DNA of 64,000 nucleotides from Parvibaculum sp963975745 (GCF_963975745.1 NZ_CAXBIB010000007.1:102130-166129), one strand, 5' to 3'; numbered from the stretch's first letter, positions 9,130 to 17,835 are shown. Notes: a model not told the origin generated them from the letters alone. Numbers and translations: made by a program.

Positions 9130-9885
9130 CAGCAAGCGGTCGAATTGCGGCAGCGCGCGCGGGTCTTCGCTCAACCGTTCCCGGAAGGCCGCCCGCGCGG
9201 CAAAACCGGCATCGAGATAGCTGGCGACCAGAAAACCCCGGAGCTGTCCGCGCCGCCACAAGGCCGGCAGATCGGCCAGCGCATGGGCGCGCATCTCGTC
9301 GGGCATCGCCGTCCAGTGCCGCATCACGATCCGGTGCTGCAGCAGCAGCGCCGAGGCCCGGCGCGGCGCGGTCAGCCGCGCCAGACGCAAGGCCGGCAGC
9401 ACGTCCTCAAGTGACACCCCGGCGTTAAGCCCGGCATCGGCCAGCAGGGCCCAGGTCAACCCGTCGCCCGGCGCCGCGGCCGCGGCCAGGCGCAGATCGG
9501 CAAGAGCGGCCTCACGCAAGGCGGTCGCATCGGACAGCACGTCAACACGCCCGTCTTCCGCGGGATCGGTATTCTCGTTCGCATCGGCAAGGGCCGACAG
9601 GCGCCGCGCAATCCGCGCCCGGTCGCGGCGCAGCTGCGGATCGTCGGCCTGCCAGGCCAGCGCCGCGTCATGCGCGGCATAGGCGGCCTGGAGCGCCGCG
9701 GGCTCGATGGCCGCACCCGAATCGAGCGCGGCAACCGCCGCCGCGGCCGGGACAAGCGATGCATGGGCACCGATACGCGGCAGGCTCAGCCCCGCCAGCA
9801 GCGCGCCGAGCAGCAGCGCGGCCAGGATCGCACCCCAGGGCCTTTCACCGCGGGGACCCCTGATGTCGTCACCGCCCATGCGCAT
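9109..9885 (-). CDS. Unrecognised membrane-anchored protein of the polysaccharide operon
   Basis: A 258-aa protein I do not recognise. One membrane segment lies at about residues 15-38 (WGAILAALLLGALLAGLSLP). The rest is an alanine/leucine-rich, probably all-helical extracytoplasmic region that looks like degenerate TPR-type helix pairs (ALADLRLAAAAAPGDGLTWA, then LPALRLARLTAPRRASALLL). The start ATG at 9885 lies 7 bp after the kinase stop codon, with GAGG upstream, so it is coupled to the Wzc-like gene. A role as periplasmic scaffold or chain-assembly accessory is inference from position only. Confidence 0.7.
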   Translation of the reverse strand: MRMGGDDIRGPRGERPWGAILAALLLGALLAGLSLPRIGAHASLVPAAAAVAALDSGAAIEPAALQAAYAAHDAALAWQADDPQLRRDRARIARRLSALADANENTDPAEDGRVDVLSDATALREAALADLRLAAAAAPGDGLTWALLADAGLNAGVSLEDVLPALRLARLTAPRRASALLLQHRIVMRHWTAMPDEMRAHALADLPALWRRGQLRGFLVASYLDAGFAARAAFRERLSEDPRALPQFDRLLSAALGT

Positions 9886-9892
9886 GCCGGCC

Positions 9893-12166
9893 TCAATTGA
9901 CGTAGTAACGGCTGTATTTCCCGTAATAATAGCCGCCATCGCCATAGCCATATTTGGCCTGGGCGGCGGTATCGACCACGGCCAGAACCGCACCGGCGAT
10001 ATTGGCATCGTAAAGCCGGAGCTCGCGGATCGCGGCCTGGGCCGCGTCCTTCGGCGTCTCGTTCCAGCGCACCACGAAGACCGTCTCGTCGGCAATCCGC
10101 GACAGCACCCGGCTGTCGGAGACCGGCAGCACCGGTGCGCTGTCGAGCACCACGAGATCGTAATCGGCCTTGAGCCTGTCGAGCAGCAGGCGCATCTGCG
10201 TCGAGCCCAGCACATCGGGCGGGTTGGCGGTGCCGGTCGCGATCGGCAGGATGTCGAGCTCGGATTTCGGGTCCCTGATCAGCACCTGTGCGAGGTCCAG
10301 CCGCTCGGCCAGCAGCTCGACAAGCCCGGCTTCGGGCCGCTTCAGCCCAAAGGCCTTGTGCACGCTTGGATGCCGCAGATCGCAATCGACCAGCGCCACC
10401 TTGAGGCCCGAAGCCGCCGCCGCCCGCGCAAAGCCGGCCGAGGTCGTGGTCTTGCCCTCGTTGGGCAAAGCGGAAGTGAAGAGAATGACCGTTGGCGGGT
10501 TGTCGACATTCGACAATTGCAACGCGCTTCTCAGGCTGCGGAGCGATTCCGAGAAGGCCGACAAGGGCTTGACCAGAAGATAGTCCTGCGGGCTCATGAC
10601 CTTGCCATCCGCCCCCTTCTCGGCCGGCGTCGCCGGCAGCGAGACCAGATGCGGCAGGCCCAGCGCCTGTTCGACGTCGCGCCCCGTCTGCAGCCCGTTG
10701 TCGAGATGCTCGAGCAGGAAGGCGAGGCCGACCCCCAGCATGCCCGAGAGAACAAGGGCCAGCGCCAGCGAAAGCGCCTTGCGCGGATGCGAAGGATTGA
10801 CGGGCGGGGTCGCCGCCGAAATCACCCGGCTGTCCGGCGTCTGGAAATCCTGCTGCTGGCTGGTTTCCTTGAAGCGGTTGAGGAAACTCTCATAGACCGC
10901 CCGGTTGGCGGCCGCCTCGCGTTCGAGTTCGCGCAGCTGGATCATCGCCTGATTGCCGGTGCCGGCCTCGCCGCGAATCTCGCGCAGACTGTCTTCCAGG
11001 GCCCCGACGCGGGTCTGCGCCACCGACACATTGTTCTCGAGGCTGCCGACGATCCGGTTTATTTCCGAACCGATCTGGCGCTCGATATCGCGGCGCTGCG
11101 CCTCGGCATTGACGATTTCGGGATGCCGCGGGCCGTATTTGGAGGCCAGATTGGCAAGCTCGCGGGCAAGCTCGGCCTGTTTCTGGCGCAATTGCGAGAT
11201 GGTGGTCGATTGCACGACATCGGCCATGCTCTCGATGGTGCCGCCGGAACGGCGGATCTGCTGGGCGCGCGAATATTTGGCCTCCGCCTCGGCAAGGCTG
11301 GTGCGGGCCAGGATCAGCTGCGCATTGAGCTCCGACAATTGCTGCTCGCTGACCGTCACGCCGGCGGCCGAGGATTCAAGCCCCTCTTCGGTACGGTAGA
11401 TCTCGACCGCGCGTTCGGAATCCTGCACCTGCTGGCGCAGTTCCGCGAGACGCCGCGACAACCAGTCATTGGCCTGGCGCGTCGCATCGAACTTGGCCTC
11501 CAGCTGGTCGAGAATATAGAGGTCAGCCAGGCTATTGGCGATCCGCGCGGCCTTGGCCGGATTTTCCGAGACGAAGGAAATATTGATCACATAGGTCAGG
11601 CGCTGGCGCGTCACGGTGAGGCGCCCGAGCACGCTGTTGATCACCCCGTTGAGCTCGGCCCGGGCCCGGACATCCTCGCTTTGCGGCAGCGGTTCGGCCT
11701 CGATCAGCGACAGGGCCGTGCCGATCCAGACGCGGGGGTCGAGCCAGCGCAGCATCGAGGGCTCGCGCAAGGCGCCGTTGAATTCGGGGTCCTGAACAAG
11801 ATCGAGGGTCTCGATGACGCGGGCGGCAAGCGTGCGCGACCGCAGGATCTCGACCTCGCTGTCGACCGTCGCGCTGTCGGGCGACAGGCCCGACATCACG
11901 GCCTGCATGTCGGTCACCTGCATCTTCTGCCGGTCGAGCAGGATCTGCGCTTCGGCCGTGTAGAGCGGCGTCTGCTGCAGCACCACCACCATGACGAGAG
12001 CGGTCAACCCGACAGTCACGCCCATGATCACGCCGAGGCGCTTGCGCAACGTCCGGTAGAGCGCCATCAGGTCGAGCTCGAGAAAGCCCTGATCCTCGGC
12101 CTCGATGCCGCCATAAGGCGCTCCGCCCTCCGCCCTTGCGGCCGCGCCCTTCACCGGTGCATTCAT
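9893..12166 (-). CDS. Wzc-like polysaccharide co-polymerase with tyrosine autokinase domain
   Basis: An inner-membrane protein (~757 aa) controlling chain length and export. An N-terminal Wzz domain with its first membrane segment is followed by a long periplasmic coiled-coil region (about residues 190-430, rich in Q, E, R and A), a GNVR-like segment, a second membrane segment near 465-485, and a cytoplasmic BY-kinase domain. The Walker A motif is SALPNEGKTTTSAG, the A' motif VALVDCDLRHPSVH, and the Walker B motif VVLDSAPVLP. The C-terminus is a tyrosine cluster (YGYGDGGYYYGKYSRYYVN) suited to autophosphorylation. The ATG at 12166 has GAGGAA upstream; the frame extends nine codons further to 12193. 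The next gene starts 7 bp after the stop. Confidence 0.92.
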   Translation of the reverse strand: MNAPVKGAAARAEGGAPYGGIEAEDQGFLELDLMALYRTLRKRLGVIMGVTVGLTALVMVVVLQQTPLYTAEAQILLDRQKMQVTDMQAVMSGLSPDSATVDSEVEILRSRTLAARVIETLDLVQDPEFNGALREPSMLRWLDPRVWIGTALSLIEAEPLPQSEDVRARAELNGVINSVLGRLTVTRQRLTYVINISFVSENPAKAARIANSLADLYILDQLEAKFDATRQANDWLSRRLAELRQQVQDSERAVEIYRTEEGLESSAAGVTVSEQQLSELNAQLILARTSLAEAEAKYSRAQQIRRSGGTIESMADVVQSTTISQLRQKQAELARELANLASKYGPRHPEIVNAEAQRRDIERQIGSEINRIVGSLENNVSVAQTRVGALEDSLREIRGEAGTGNQAMIQLRELEREAAANRAVYESFLNRFKETSQQQDFQTPDSRVISAATPPVNPSHPRKALSLALALVLSGMLGVGLAFLLEHLDNGLQTGRDVEQALGLPHLVSLPATPAEKGADGKVMSPQDYLLVKPLSAFSESLRSLRSALQLSNVDNPPTVILFTSALPNEGKTTTSAGFARAAAASGLKVALVDCDLRHPSVHKAFGLKRPEAGLVELLAERLDLAQVLIRDPKSELDILPIATGTANPPDVLGSTQMRLLLDRLKADYDLVVLDSAPVLPVSDSRVLSRIADETVFVVRWNETPKDAAQAAIRELRLYDANIAGAVLAVVDTAAQAKYGYGDGGYYYGKYSRYYVN

Positions 12167-12436
12167 CGTTCTAATTTCCTCATCAGGACGCATCTGTCAC
12201 AACGCCCTTGCCGCCTTGCCTGTCGGGGCCCCTGCCTTCGGGACGCCCGTACCTCTGTCAGATCGTCATCCTAGCCAATAGGCCACCGAAATGCGTAAAC
12301 GGCGGCCCGAAACCCGTTGCCATCCTTAACGACGGCCCCGGCAGATGGCCCCGGGCAGACGTCTCCTGGCAGATGGAAAGGGCAGCAACGGTCGCCCGTG
12401 CTGCCCTGATACCCGGATTTGTTTCGCGTGACCGCC

Positions 12437-13711
12437 CTAAAGCGCCGCCCGCAGCGTCAGCCCGATTTCATTGCGCGTATAGTCGAGCCCGAGCACATTC
12501 GAGTCCCGGTCGGTGTAGTCGTAACCGAGCCCCACCGAGAAATTGCGGTTCAGCAGATAATCGATGCCGAGCCCGGCGCGGATCACATCGTCCGAACGGG
12601 CGATCCCCTCGTAATCCTGATTGGCAAAGGAGGCACGTGCACCGACGATCACGTTGCGCATCAACTCGTGATCGATCCTGAGACCCACCGACTGATCGAG
12701 GAAGCCCGACGCGCCGGCCGCGACCGTTTCTTCCACCGTCGAGGCCGCATTGATCCGTACGGTGGTCAGCGGCGTCACGAACCAGTCGACAGCCGCCCCG
12801 AAGGCAAGACCGCTGATGTCGGTGAGCGTCGGGTCGTCAAAGCTCTGCTCCTGATAGCCGATATAGACCTCGCCCTGGGCGAGGTTCGACAGGCGGAACT
12901 CCGAGCCGCCAACGACCGCCCAACCGTCCGAGTCGCGGTTGAGGGCCACAACCGGCGGCTTCTGATCGTATTCGCGCTGATTGAGCGTGCCCTGGATATA
13001 GAGATTGGTGTCGGGCGAGACGTCATAGCCCAGACGCAGGAACTGCTCGAATTCCTCGCGATCGCGGAAATCCTGATCGAGCACACCGCCACCGATCAGC
13101 GGCGCATCGTCATAATCATAATCGGCATAGCCCACGCCGACCCGTGTGGTCACCCGGTTGAAACGGTGAGCGAGGGCGGCATTCGCCTGAAACAGCGCAT
13201 ATTCGGTCGGCTCGGCCGCCAGACCCGGGGCGTTCGGCGCGCCGCGATCTTCGTGAAGCTGCGCATAGGACAGCCCGCCGCTGATATTCGTGTCCCGGGT
13301 GATGTCGACGCGGCCATTGCCGCCGACATTCCAGTCGAGCCGGTCCTCGTCGCTGTTGTCGGCATAGAGATACTGCGCCAGACCCGCATTGAGATTGAGC
13401 GCGTGCCGGCTCCAGGTCGACTGGACCGAGACGCTGGCGGCCAGCGTGGTGATGAAATCGTCGACTTCACCGACATTGGCCGCAAAGATATTGTCATCAT
13501 AAGTGCCGGTGACGGACGCCTCGGGGAACACGGTAAAGCCCCCCGCCCGGACGCCGGCCGCGTCGTAGCCGGGACGCACCCGGTCGCGCACACCGACATT
13601 GCGGTTGTCGACAATTTCTTCCTGTGCGGATGCAACCGAAACCGGCACGGCATAGAGCGCCGTCGCAGCAATCGCGGCAATCAGTGTTTTCGACAGAAGT
13701 GAAGCGGACAT
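12437..13711 (-). CDS. Outer-membrane beta-barrel protein (BBP2-type polysaccharide export barrel)
   Basis: A 424-aa secreted protein with a signal peptide (residues 1-29, ending ASA-QE). It then shows alternating, Tyr/Asp/Asn-rich beta strands to the C-terminus and ends in a strand like those of outer-membrane barrels (YTRNEIGLTLRAAL). 'F.V.PEASVTGTYDDNIFA' near residue 60 resembles beta-barrel proteins repeatedly found in exopolysaccharide operons of alphaproteobacteria, where they are thought to form the outer-membrane exit or accessory pore. It lies between the kinase and the Wza-like genes on the same strand. Function is inferred from family and context. Confidence 0.78.
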   Translation of the reverse strand: MSASLLSKTLIAAIAATALYAVPVSVASAQEEIVDNRNVGVRDRVRPGYDAAGVRAGGFTVFPEASVTGTYDDNIFAANVGEVDDFITTLAASVSVQSTWSRHALNLNAGLAQYLYADNSDEDRLDWNVGGNGRVDITRDTNISGGLSYAQLHEDRGAPNAPGLAAEPTEYALFQANAALAHRFNRVTTRVGVGYADYDYDDAPLIGGGVLDQDFRDREEFEQFLRLGYDVSPDTNLYIQGTLNQREYDQKPPVVALNRDSDGWAVVGGSEFRLSNLAQGEVYIGYQEQSFDDPTLTDISGLAFGAAVDWFVTPLTTVRINAASTVEETVAAGASGFLDQSVGLRIDHELMRNVIVGARASFANQDYEGIARSDDVIRAGLGIDYLLNRNFSVGLGYDYTDRDSNVLGLDYTRNEIGLTLRAAL

Positions 13712-13857
13712 AAGGATTTCCCCAAGTAAATCTGGAACCTGCAGTCCGGAAGCGGGCTACCGCCACCCGGCGACCGGTTACGCAACGTCAAATCCGATCA
13801 GGGAACACGCGCGGCCATATTCAATGCCGCAAAGGCCCCCTGTCGGCCATTCGCGCC

Positions 13858-14400
13858 CTAGTTGGGGCTTGCCGGCGTTTCCGGCGTCGAGTCCCGCGTA
13901 TCGCCGGCACCCGGGGTCTGCTGCTGTTGCTGTTGTTGCTGCAATGTCGCGGTCCGCGAATCCGTACCCTGGCTCACCGAAGCCTGCAGCGTGGTATCGC
14001 CCGAGGCCTCGACCTTGGCCTGCATATTGGCCGCCGCTGTCGGATCGGTAATCCCGATCACGGCGATCGCGGCACCGAGACCGGCACCACCGGCCGTCTT
14101 CAGGCCCGGATTGTTGGCCAGCGCCAGCTTCGCGGCATCGCTTTTCGGATTGGTCAGCACATTGATGACCGCCTCGCCGGCGATCTCGGCATTGGCCGAT
14201 GCCGTGACATAGGCCTCGACCGCGGCCGCAAAGGCATCCGGGTCGTCGGCATTGGCAATCAGAAGCGCCTCGATTTCAGCTTCCATTGCGGCAAGCTGCT
14301 CGGCGTCAATGCCCTGCGCCACCGCTGGCGCCGTCGCGAAAATCGCGGGCGTCAAAGCCATTGCACCGGCAATGACCGCGGCCGAGAATAGCTTCTTCAT
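13858..14400 (-). CDS. Small secreted alanine-rich protein with polyglutamine tract
   Basis: A 180-aa protein of no family I recognise. A clear signal peptide (MKKLFSAAVIAGAMALTPAI..., cleavage near AVAQG) is followed by an acidic helical region (QLAAMEAEIEALLIANADDP), a 'NPKSDAAKLALANNP' segment, a glycine-rich hydrophobic stretch (GGAGLGAAIAVIGI), and a tract of eight glutamines encoded by mixed CAG/CAA codons (13920-13943). A Pro/Thr-rich tail ends in ETPASPN. The frame is open upstream to 14514, but the ATG at 14400 starts the signal peptide. It lies between the export barrel and Wza genes, with a long regulatory-looking leader. It could be a matrix or surface-associated protein. Confidence 0.75.
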   Translation of the reverse strand: MKKLFSAAVIAGAMALTPAIFATAPAVAQGIDAEQLAAMEAEIEALLIANADDPDAFAAAVEAYVTASANAEIAGEAVINVLTNPKSDAAKLALANNPGLKTAGGAGLGAAIAVIGITDPTAAANMQAKVEASGDTTLQASVSQGTDSRTATLQQQQQQQQTPGAGDTRDSTPETPASPN

Positions 14401-14613
14401 CGTGATACTCCCCATTTCCATAGTCCAATGACCGGGCCTCCACGCGCCCGGACCATTTCGTGCCGGTATCATCGCCTGACACCGGTCTTGCCACGATCCG
14501 GAAGCGGCGCCCATCCCGGGGCGTCACCAGCGGCCATCGCATGACCGTTCGACGGATCGCATAACGTCGATAGTTACCTCAATCTACAATCAACAGCACG
14601 CGTCTGAACATGT

Positions 14614-14629
14614 TTAATTGTTGGTTAAC
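14614..14629 (+). promoter_or_regulatory. CtrA-type binding box TTAA-N7-TTAAC
   Basis: The sequence TTAATTGTTGGTTAAC matches the alphaproteobacterial CtrA consensus TTAA-N7-TTAAC at every fixed base. The minus-strand reading also carries TTAA-N7-TTAA. It lies ~215 bp upstream of the polyglutamine-protein start. It suggests cell-cycle control of this part of the locus, provided the host has CtrA. Confidence 0.55.
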
Positions 14630-14646
14630 GCCGACTTTCGTCTCAC

Positions 14647-14717
14647 CGTGATTCAAATACATCAGTTGTAAAAGGCAGATTCCGCCTTGATTCAAGCACG
14701 ACGCATCTTGATTCAAG
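14647..14717. promoter_or_regulatory. Cluster of CTTGATTCAAG palindromes
   Basis: The 11-base palindrome CTTGATTCAAG occurs twice, perfectly, at 14686-14696 and 14707-14717, with centres exactly 21 bp apart (two helical turns). A related copy, CGTGATTCAAA, lies at 14647-14657. The arrangement looks like a cooperative operator for a dimeric regulator. No regulator with this specificity is known to me. Confidence 0.55.
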
Positions 14718-14802
14718 CTCGACTCCTTGCCGGATGACGATGACTCTGCGATGACAAGGCGGTACCCGCGTCGAAGATGCCGCAACAAGGCCGATCAGAT
14801 GC

Positions 14803-15465
14803 TCAGAAGAAGCGTTCGGGAATGCGCACCACATCGCCGGGCAGCACCTTGACCGCCTGGCTTGCCGGATAGGCGACTTCGGCCCCCTCGCCCCGCGTGA
14901 TGAAGACGCGATCCTGGTTGGCGCGGTAGGTGTAACCCCCGGCCACAGCTACCGCGTTCAGGATGGTCATGCTGCTGGTATAGGGATACTGGCCCGGACT
15001 TTCGACCTCGCCATAGATGTAGAATGGCCGATAATTGAGCACTTCGGCGCTGACGCGCGGATTGTTGAGATAGCCGTCCTGCAGCTTGGCAATCACCGCC
15101 GCCTCGAACTGGCTCAAGGTCAGGCCTTCGGCGTCGATCTGGCCGATCAGCGGCAGCGAAACCCGGCCGCCGCCGGTGACGTCGAATTCACCAGAAAGAT
15201 CGGCCTCGCCGAAGACGATCAGGCGCAGCTTGTCGCCGGCGCCCAGCCGGTAATCCAGCGTGGCATCGGCCGGCAAGGACATGTCGCCGGCGGCTTGCGC
15301 CGTATGGCTGACCGGCCCCGGCATGTTGGGCCGCGGTCCGTCGGTGCAGGCGGCGAGCAGGAAGGCCATCAGGAGGACGGCGCTTGCCGTCAGGAATTGC
15401 CGCCATGGCAATATCCGTTGCCGCACCGGCAAAACCCCTTGTCGCGCCATCGCTGATCGGCTCAT
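14803..15465 (-). CDS. Wza-like polysaccharide export lipoprotein
   Basis: A 220-aa outer-membrane export protein (OPX family). It has a lipoprotein signal ending in the lipobox LLAAC, a Poly_export domain (DYRLGAGDKLRLIVFGEADL, then GRVSLPLIGQIDAEGLTLSQ), and a SLBB domain (NYRPFYIYGEVESPGQYPYT) followed by LPGDVVRIPERFF. At this length it is a short OPX protein without the large C-terminal barrel of E. coli Wza, so it probably works together with the separate outer-membrane barrel encoded nearby. The start ATG at 15465 has a strong GGAGG seven bases upstream; the frame is open further up to 15543. Confidence 0.9.
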   Translation of the reverse strand: MSRSAMARQGVLPVRQRILPWRQFLTASAVLLMAFLLAACTDGPRPNMPGPVSHTAQAAGDMSLPADATLDYRLGAGDKLRLIVFGEADLSGEFDVTGGGRVSLPLIGQIDAEGLTLSQFEAAVIAKLQDGYLNNPRVSAEVLNYRPFYIYGEVESPGQYPYTSSMTILNAVAVAGGYTYRANQDRVFITRGEGAEVAYPASQAVKVLPGDVVRIPERFF

Positions 15466-15600
15466 GGATACGCCTCCGCCTGCTGTTGCCGCCGCAGCCG
15501 GAGAAGCGGCGCGACGGTTGTCGATTGCCATTTCTAACATCATTCGGCGCGGCGATGGAGCGCAATCGGGCCTGATTCCTGCGCCTTTCTGCCGCCCTGG

Positions 15601-16395
15601 TTAATTTGCGGGCGCAACGCCGGTCTGGATCAGACGCCGGCCCTCGCCTTCCAGCACCAGCGCCGTCAACACGCCGGTCATGTAGGCGCCGGTATCGACG
15701 CCGATGCGATTGACGCGGAACTCGACCGCCTCGCGCGGCGTGTGCCCATGCACGATCACCTTGCCGTAACTGCTTGTGGAATCGAGGAAATCCTCGCGGA
15801 TCCACAACAGATCCTCCTCGATCTGGCGGGCAAGCGCGATGCCCGGCCGGACCCCGGCATGGACGAAGAAATAATCGCCGAATTCGGCAGAGAGCGCCAG
15901 ATTGTCGAGGAATTCCAGATGCTTGTCCGGCATGATCTCGCGGAAATGCGCGCGCGCGCGCTCGAAATCACCCGGGTCATCGGAGAGCGTCAACTCCTTG
16001 ATTCCATAGGAATGCAGCGTCTCGAGCCCGCCATAATATTTCCAGGTACGGCCGAAACCGGCATCGTCGAGAAACTGCCTGAGCGCCAGCTCGTGATTGC
16101 CCTTCAGGAAGACGCGTTCGAAACCGGGTGCGAAATCGCCGGTCAGCCGGTCGATCACGGCCCTGGACTGCAGCCCGCGATCGACGTAATCCCCCAGAAA
16201 AATCAAGACCTTGCGCGTCCCCGGCGCGGCGGTGGCGGCATCGGCCTCGATCAGGCCCAGAAGCGCGGCCAGCAGATCGTCGCGGCCGTGAATATCGCCG
16301 ATCGCATAGATCCGCATGCCGTCCGGCGCGCGCGGCACCATGGCCGGCGCGCCGCCGAACATGCCCCGCAACCGATTGAAGATCCCGCCCGGCAC
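15601..16395 (-). CDS. PPP-family serine/threonine protein phosphatase (metallophosphoesterase)
   Basis: A ~264-aa cytoplasmic phosphatase with the full signature set of the PPP superfamily: IYAIGDIHGRDDLL, IFLGDYVDRGLQSR, FLKGNHELAL and VIVHGHTPREAV, which bind two metals. Bacterial relatives dephosphorylate Ser/Thr or Tyr residues. The GTG at 16395, with GAGG six bases upstream, is my preferred start; the ATG at 16362 is possible. The frame continues upstream over the divergent kdsD start and is unlikely to be coding there. Its position next to the tyrosine-kinase operon invites a link, but its substrate is unknown. Confidence 0.85.
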   Translation of the reverse strand: MPGGIFNRLRGMFGGAPAMVPRAPDGMRIYAIGDIHGRDDLLAALLGLIEADAATAAPGTRKVLIFLGDYVDRGLQSRAVIDRLTGDFAPGFERVFLKGNHELALRQFLDDAGFGRTWKYYGGLETLHSYGIKELTLSDDPGDFERARAHFREIMPDKHLEFLDNLALSAEFGDYFFVHAGVRPGIALARQIEEDLLWIREDFLDSTSSYGKVIVHGHTPREAVEFRVNRIGVDTGAYMTGVLTALVLEGEGRRLIQTGVAPAN

Positions 16396-16567
16396 CAGCC
16401 ACCTCGTTCCCGTTCGGCCCGACACTATCCGCTTTGCCTGCAAAAACAAGGAGATAGCAACCGGAATCCCGGCCGGCCCCGGCGTCTTTTGCCGGACCGC
16501 ACCGCGCCGCGCATAGGCGCGCGCCACTCCATGATATATAGAAAGGCAGAACTCAGGAGACGACGCC

Positions 16568-17548
16568 TTGCCGCAAGACCTCAAAGCCATCGCCGCCGCC
16601 GATCATCTGGCCTCGGCACGGCGGACGCTTTCGCTGGAAATAGAAGGACTTAACGCCCTGATGGCGTCGCTGGACGGGCCCTTCACCGCGGCCGTCGAGA
16701 CGCTCGGGCAGGCCACCGGCCGCGTCATCGTGACCGGCATGGGCAAGTCCGGCCATATCGCGCGCAAGATCGCCGCCACCCTGGCCTCGACCGGCACCCC
16801 GGCGCAATTCGTCCATCCCGGCGAGGCCAGCCATGGCGATCTCGGCATGATCGTCAATGGCGACGCCATCCTGGCGCTGTCGAAATCCGGTGAAGTTTCA
16901 GAGCTTTACAGTGTCATCTCGCATGCGAAACGGTTCGCGATCCCGCTGGTCGCGATCACCGGCGAGGCGGCAAGCGCGCTCGGCCGCGCCGCCGACATCG
17001 CGCTGCTGTTGCCAAAGGTCGAGGAAGCCTGCCCCAACAAGCTGGCGCCGACCACATCGACGACGATGCAGCTGGCGCTGGGCGATGCGATCGCCATGGC
17101 GCTGATCGAGCGCAAGGGCTTTTCTGCCAAGGATTTCAAGGTCTTCCACCCCGGCGGCAAGCTCGGCGCGATGCTGGCCCATGTGCGCGAGATCATGGAA
17201 ACCGGCGAGGCCATGCCGCTGGCCCGCCCCGACACGCCGATGTCGGAAGCGCTGGTGATCATGTCGAAAAAGTCCAAGGGCTGCATAGGCTTGACCGACG
17301 AGAGCGGGCGCCTCGCGGGGATGATCACCGATGGCGACATCCGCCGCCACTCGGCCGAGGGCCTGCTGGCCCGGACCGCCGGCGAGATCATGAACCGCAC
17401 CCCGGTGACGGTCAGCCCCGACATGCTGGCCTCGGAAGCGGTCAACCTGTTGAACAACAAGAAGATTACCAGCCTGTTCGCAGTCGAGGAGGGCAAGCCG
17501 GTCGGCATCGTCCATATCCACGACTTCCTGAAAGCCGGCGTCGTCTAG
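16568..17548 (+). CDS. kdsD: Arabinose-5-phosphate isomerase (KdsD/KpsF family)
   Basis: Interconverts ribulose-5-phosphate and arabinose-5-phosphate, the first step to Kdo for LPS or capsule. The SIS domain (residues ~35-175) includes GRVIVTGMGKSGHIARKIAA and ALSKSGEVSEL. Two CBS domains (about 205-260 and 270-326) follow, ending in GIVHIHDFLKAGVV. The length of 326 aa is normal. Translation starts at a TTG with AGGAGA seven bases upstream. The last codons AAA GCC GGC GTC GTC and the first stop base lie inside a 17-bp sequence repeated 649 bp downstream, so the present 3' end may have been rebuilt by insertion of the toxin-antitoxin cassette. Its TAG stop overlaps the antitoxin stop on the other strand. 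Confidence 0.95.
   Translation: MPQDLKAIAAADHLASARRTLSLEIEGLNALMASLDGPFTAAVETLGQATGRVIVTGMGKSGHIARKIAATLASTGTPAQFVHPGEASHGDLGMIVNGDAILALSKSGEVSELYSVISHAKRFAIPLVAITGEAASALGRAADIALLLPKVEEACPNKLAPTTSTTMQLALGDAIAMALIERKGFSAKDFKVFHPGGKLGAMLAHVREIMETGEAMPLARPDTPMSEALVIMSKKSKGCIGLTDESGRLAGMITDGDIRRHSAEGLLARTAGEIMNRTPVTVSPDMLASEAVNLLNNKKITSLFAVEEGKPVGIVHIHDFLKAGVV
17530..17546 (+). repeat. Left 17-bp direct repeat at the kdsD 3' end
   Basis: GAAAGCCGGCGTCGTCT is identical to 18179-18195. Here it encodes the last residues of KdsD (K-A-G-V-V) and the T of its stop codon. Confidence 0.85.
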
Positions 17549-17835
17549 GCAGCGACCGTGATCTTGAGGCCGAGCGCCCGCACCACCTTGAGGACGGTGG
17601 CAAATTCCGGCCGCCCCTCGGCCGACAAGGCCTTGTAAAGACTGGCTCTTGTCAGCCCGGCCTGCTTCGCGACCTCGGTCATGCCCTCCGCCCGCGCCAC
17701 GACGCCCAGCGCATGAGCGATCAGCGCCGGGTCGCCATCCTCGAAGACCGCCTCGAGATAGGCCGCAACATCCTGTTTTGTCTTCAGAAATTCGGCCGAG
17801 TCATAGGGTCGGGTCAATTCACGCGTCATCTTCAT
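17545..17835 (-). CDS. HigA-type antitoxin (addiction-module antidote protein)
   Basis: A 96-aa helix-turn-helix protein of the 'probable addiction module antidote' family. The HTH region at about residues 50-75 reads GMTEVAKQAGLTRASLYKAL, followed by LKVVRALGLKITVAA. It should bind and neutralise the toxin encoded just upstream and repress the shared promoter. The ATG at 17835 lies inside the last codons of the toxin gene (17-bp overlap), so the order is toxin first, as in higBA. Its TAG stop shares the palindrome CTAG with the convergent kdsD stop. Confidence 0.88.
   Translation of the reverse strand: MKMTRELTRPYDSAEFLKTKQDVAAYLEAVFEDGDPALIAHALGVVARAEGMTEVAKQAGLTRASLYKALSAEGRPEFATVLKVVRALGLKITVAA

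Larger units (their letters stand above)
14401..14802. other. Regulatory intergenic region ahead of the polyglutamine protein
   Basis: This is the largest non-coding gap in the polysaccharide locus. It contains a full CtrA-type box (14614-14629), an AT-rich promoter-like zone around 14575-14660, and two identical 11-bp palindromes with a third degenerate copy (14647-14717). No small gene with a convincing ribosome-binding site was found in it. Confidence 0.6.

Noticed and set aside
9707..12274. 855-codon open frame on the plus strand opposite the Wzc-like gene
   Set aside because: It is a mirror of the high-GC kinase gene. The translation is Arg/Gly/His-rich without any domain, while the minus-strand product has clear motifs.
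14579..14834. Short open frames in the leader of the polyglutamine gene
   Set aside because: They cover the palindromes and the CtrA box, and none has a convincing Shine-Dalgarno; regulatory DNA is the better explanation.
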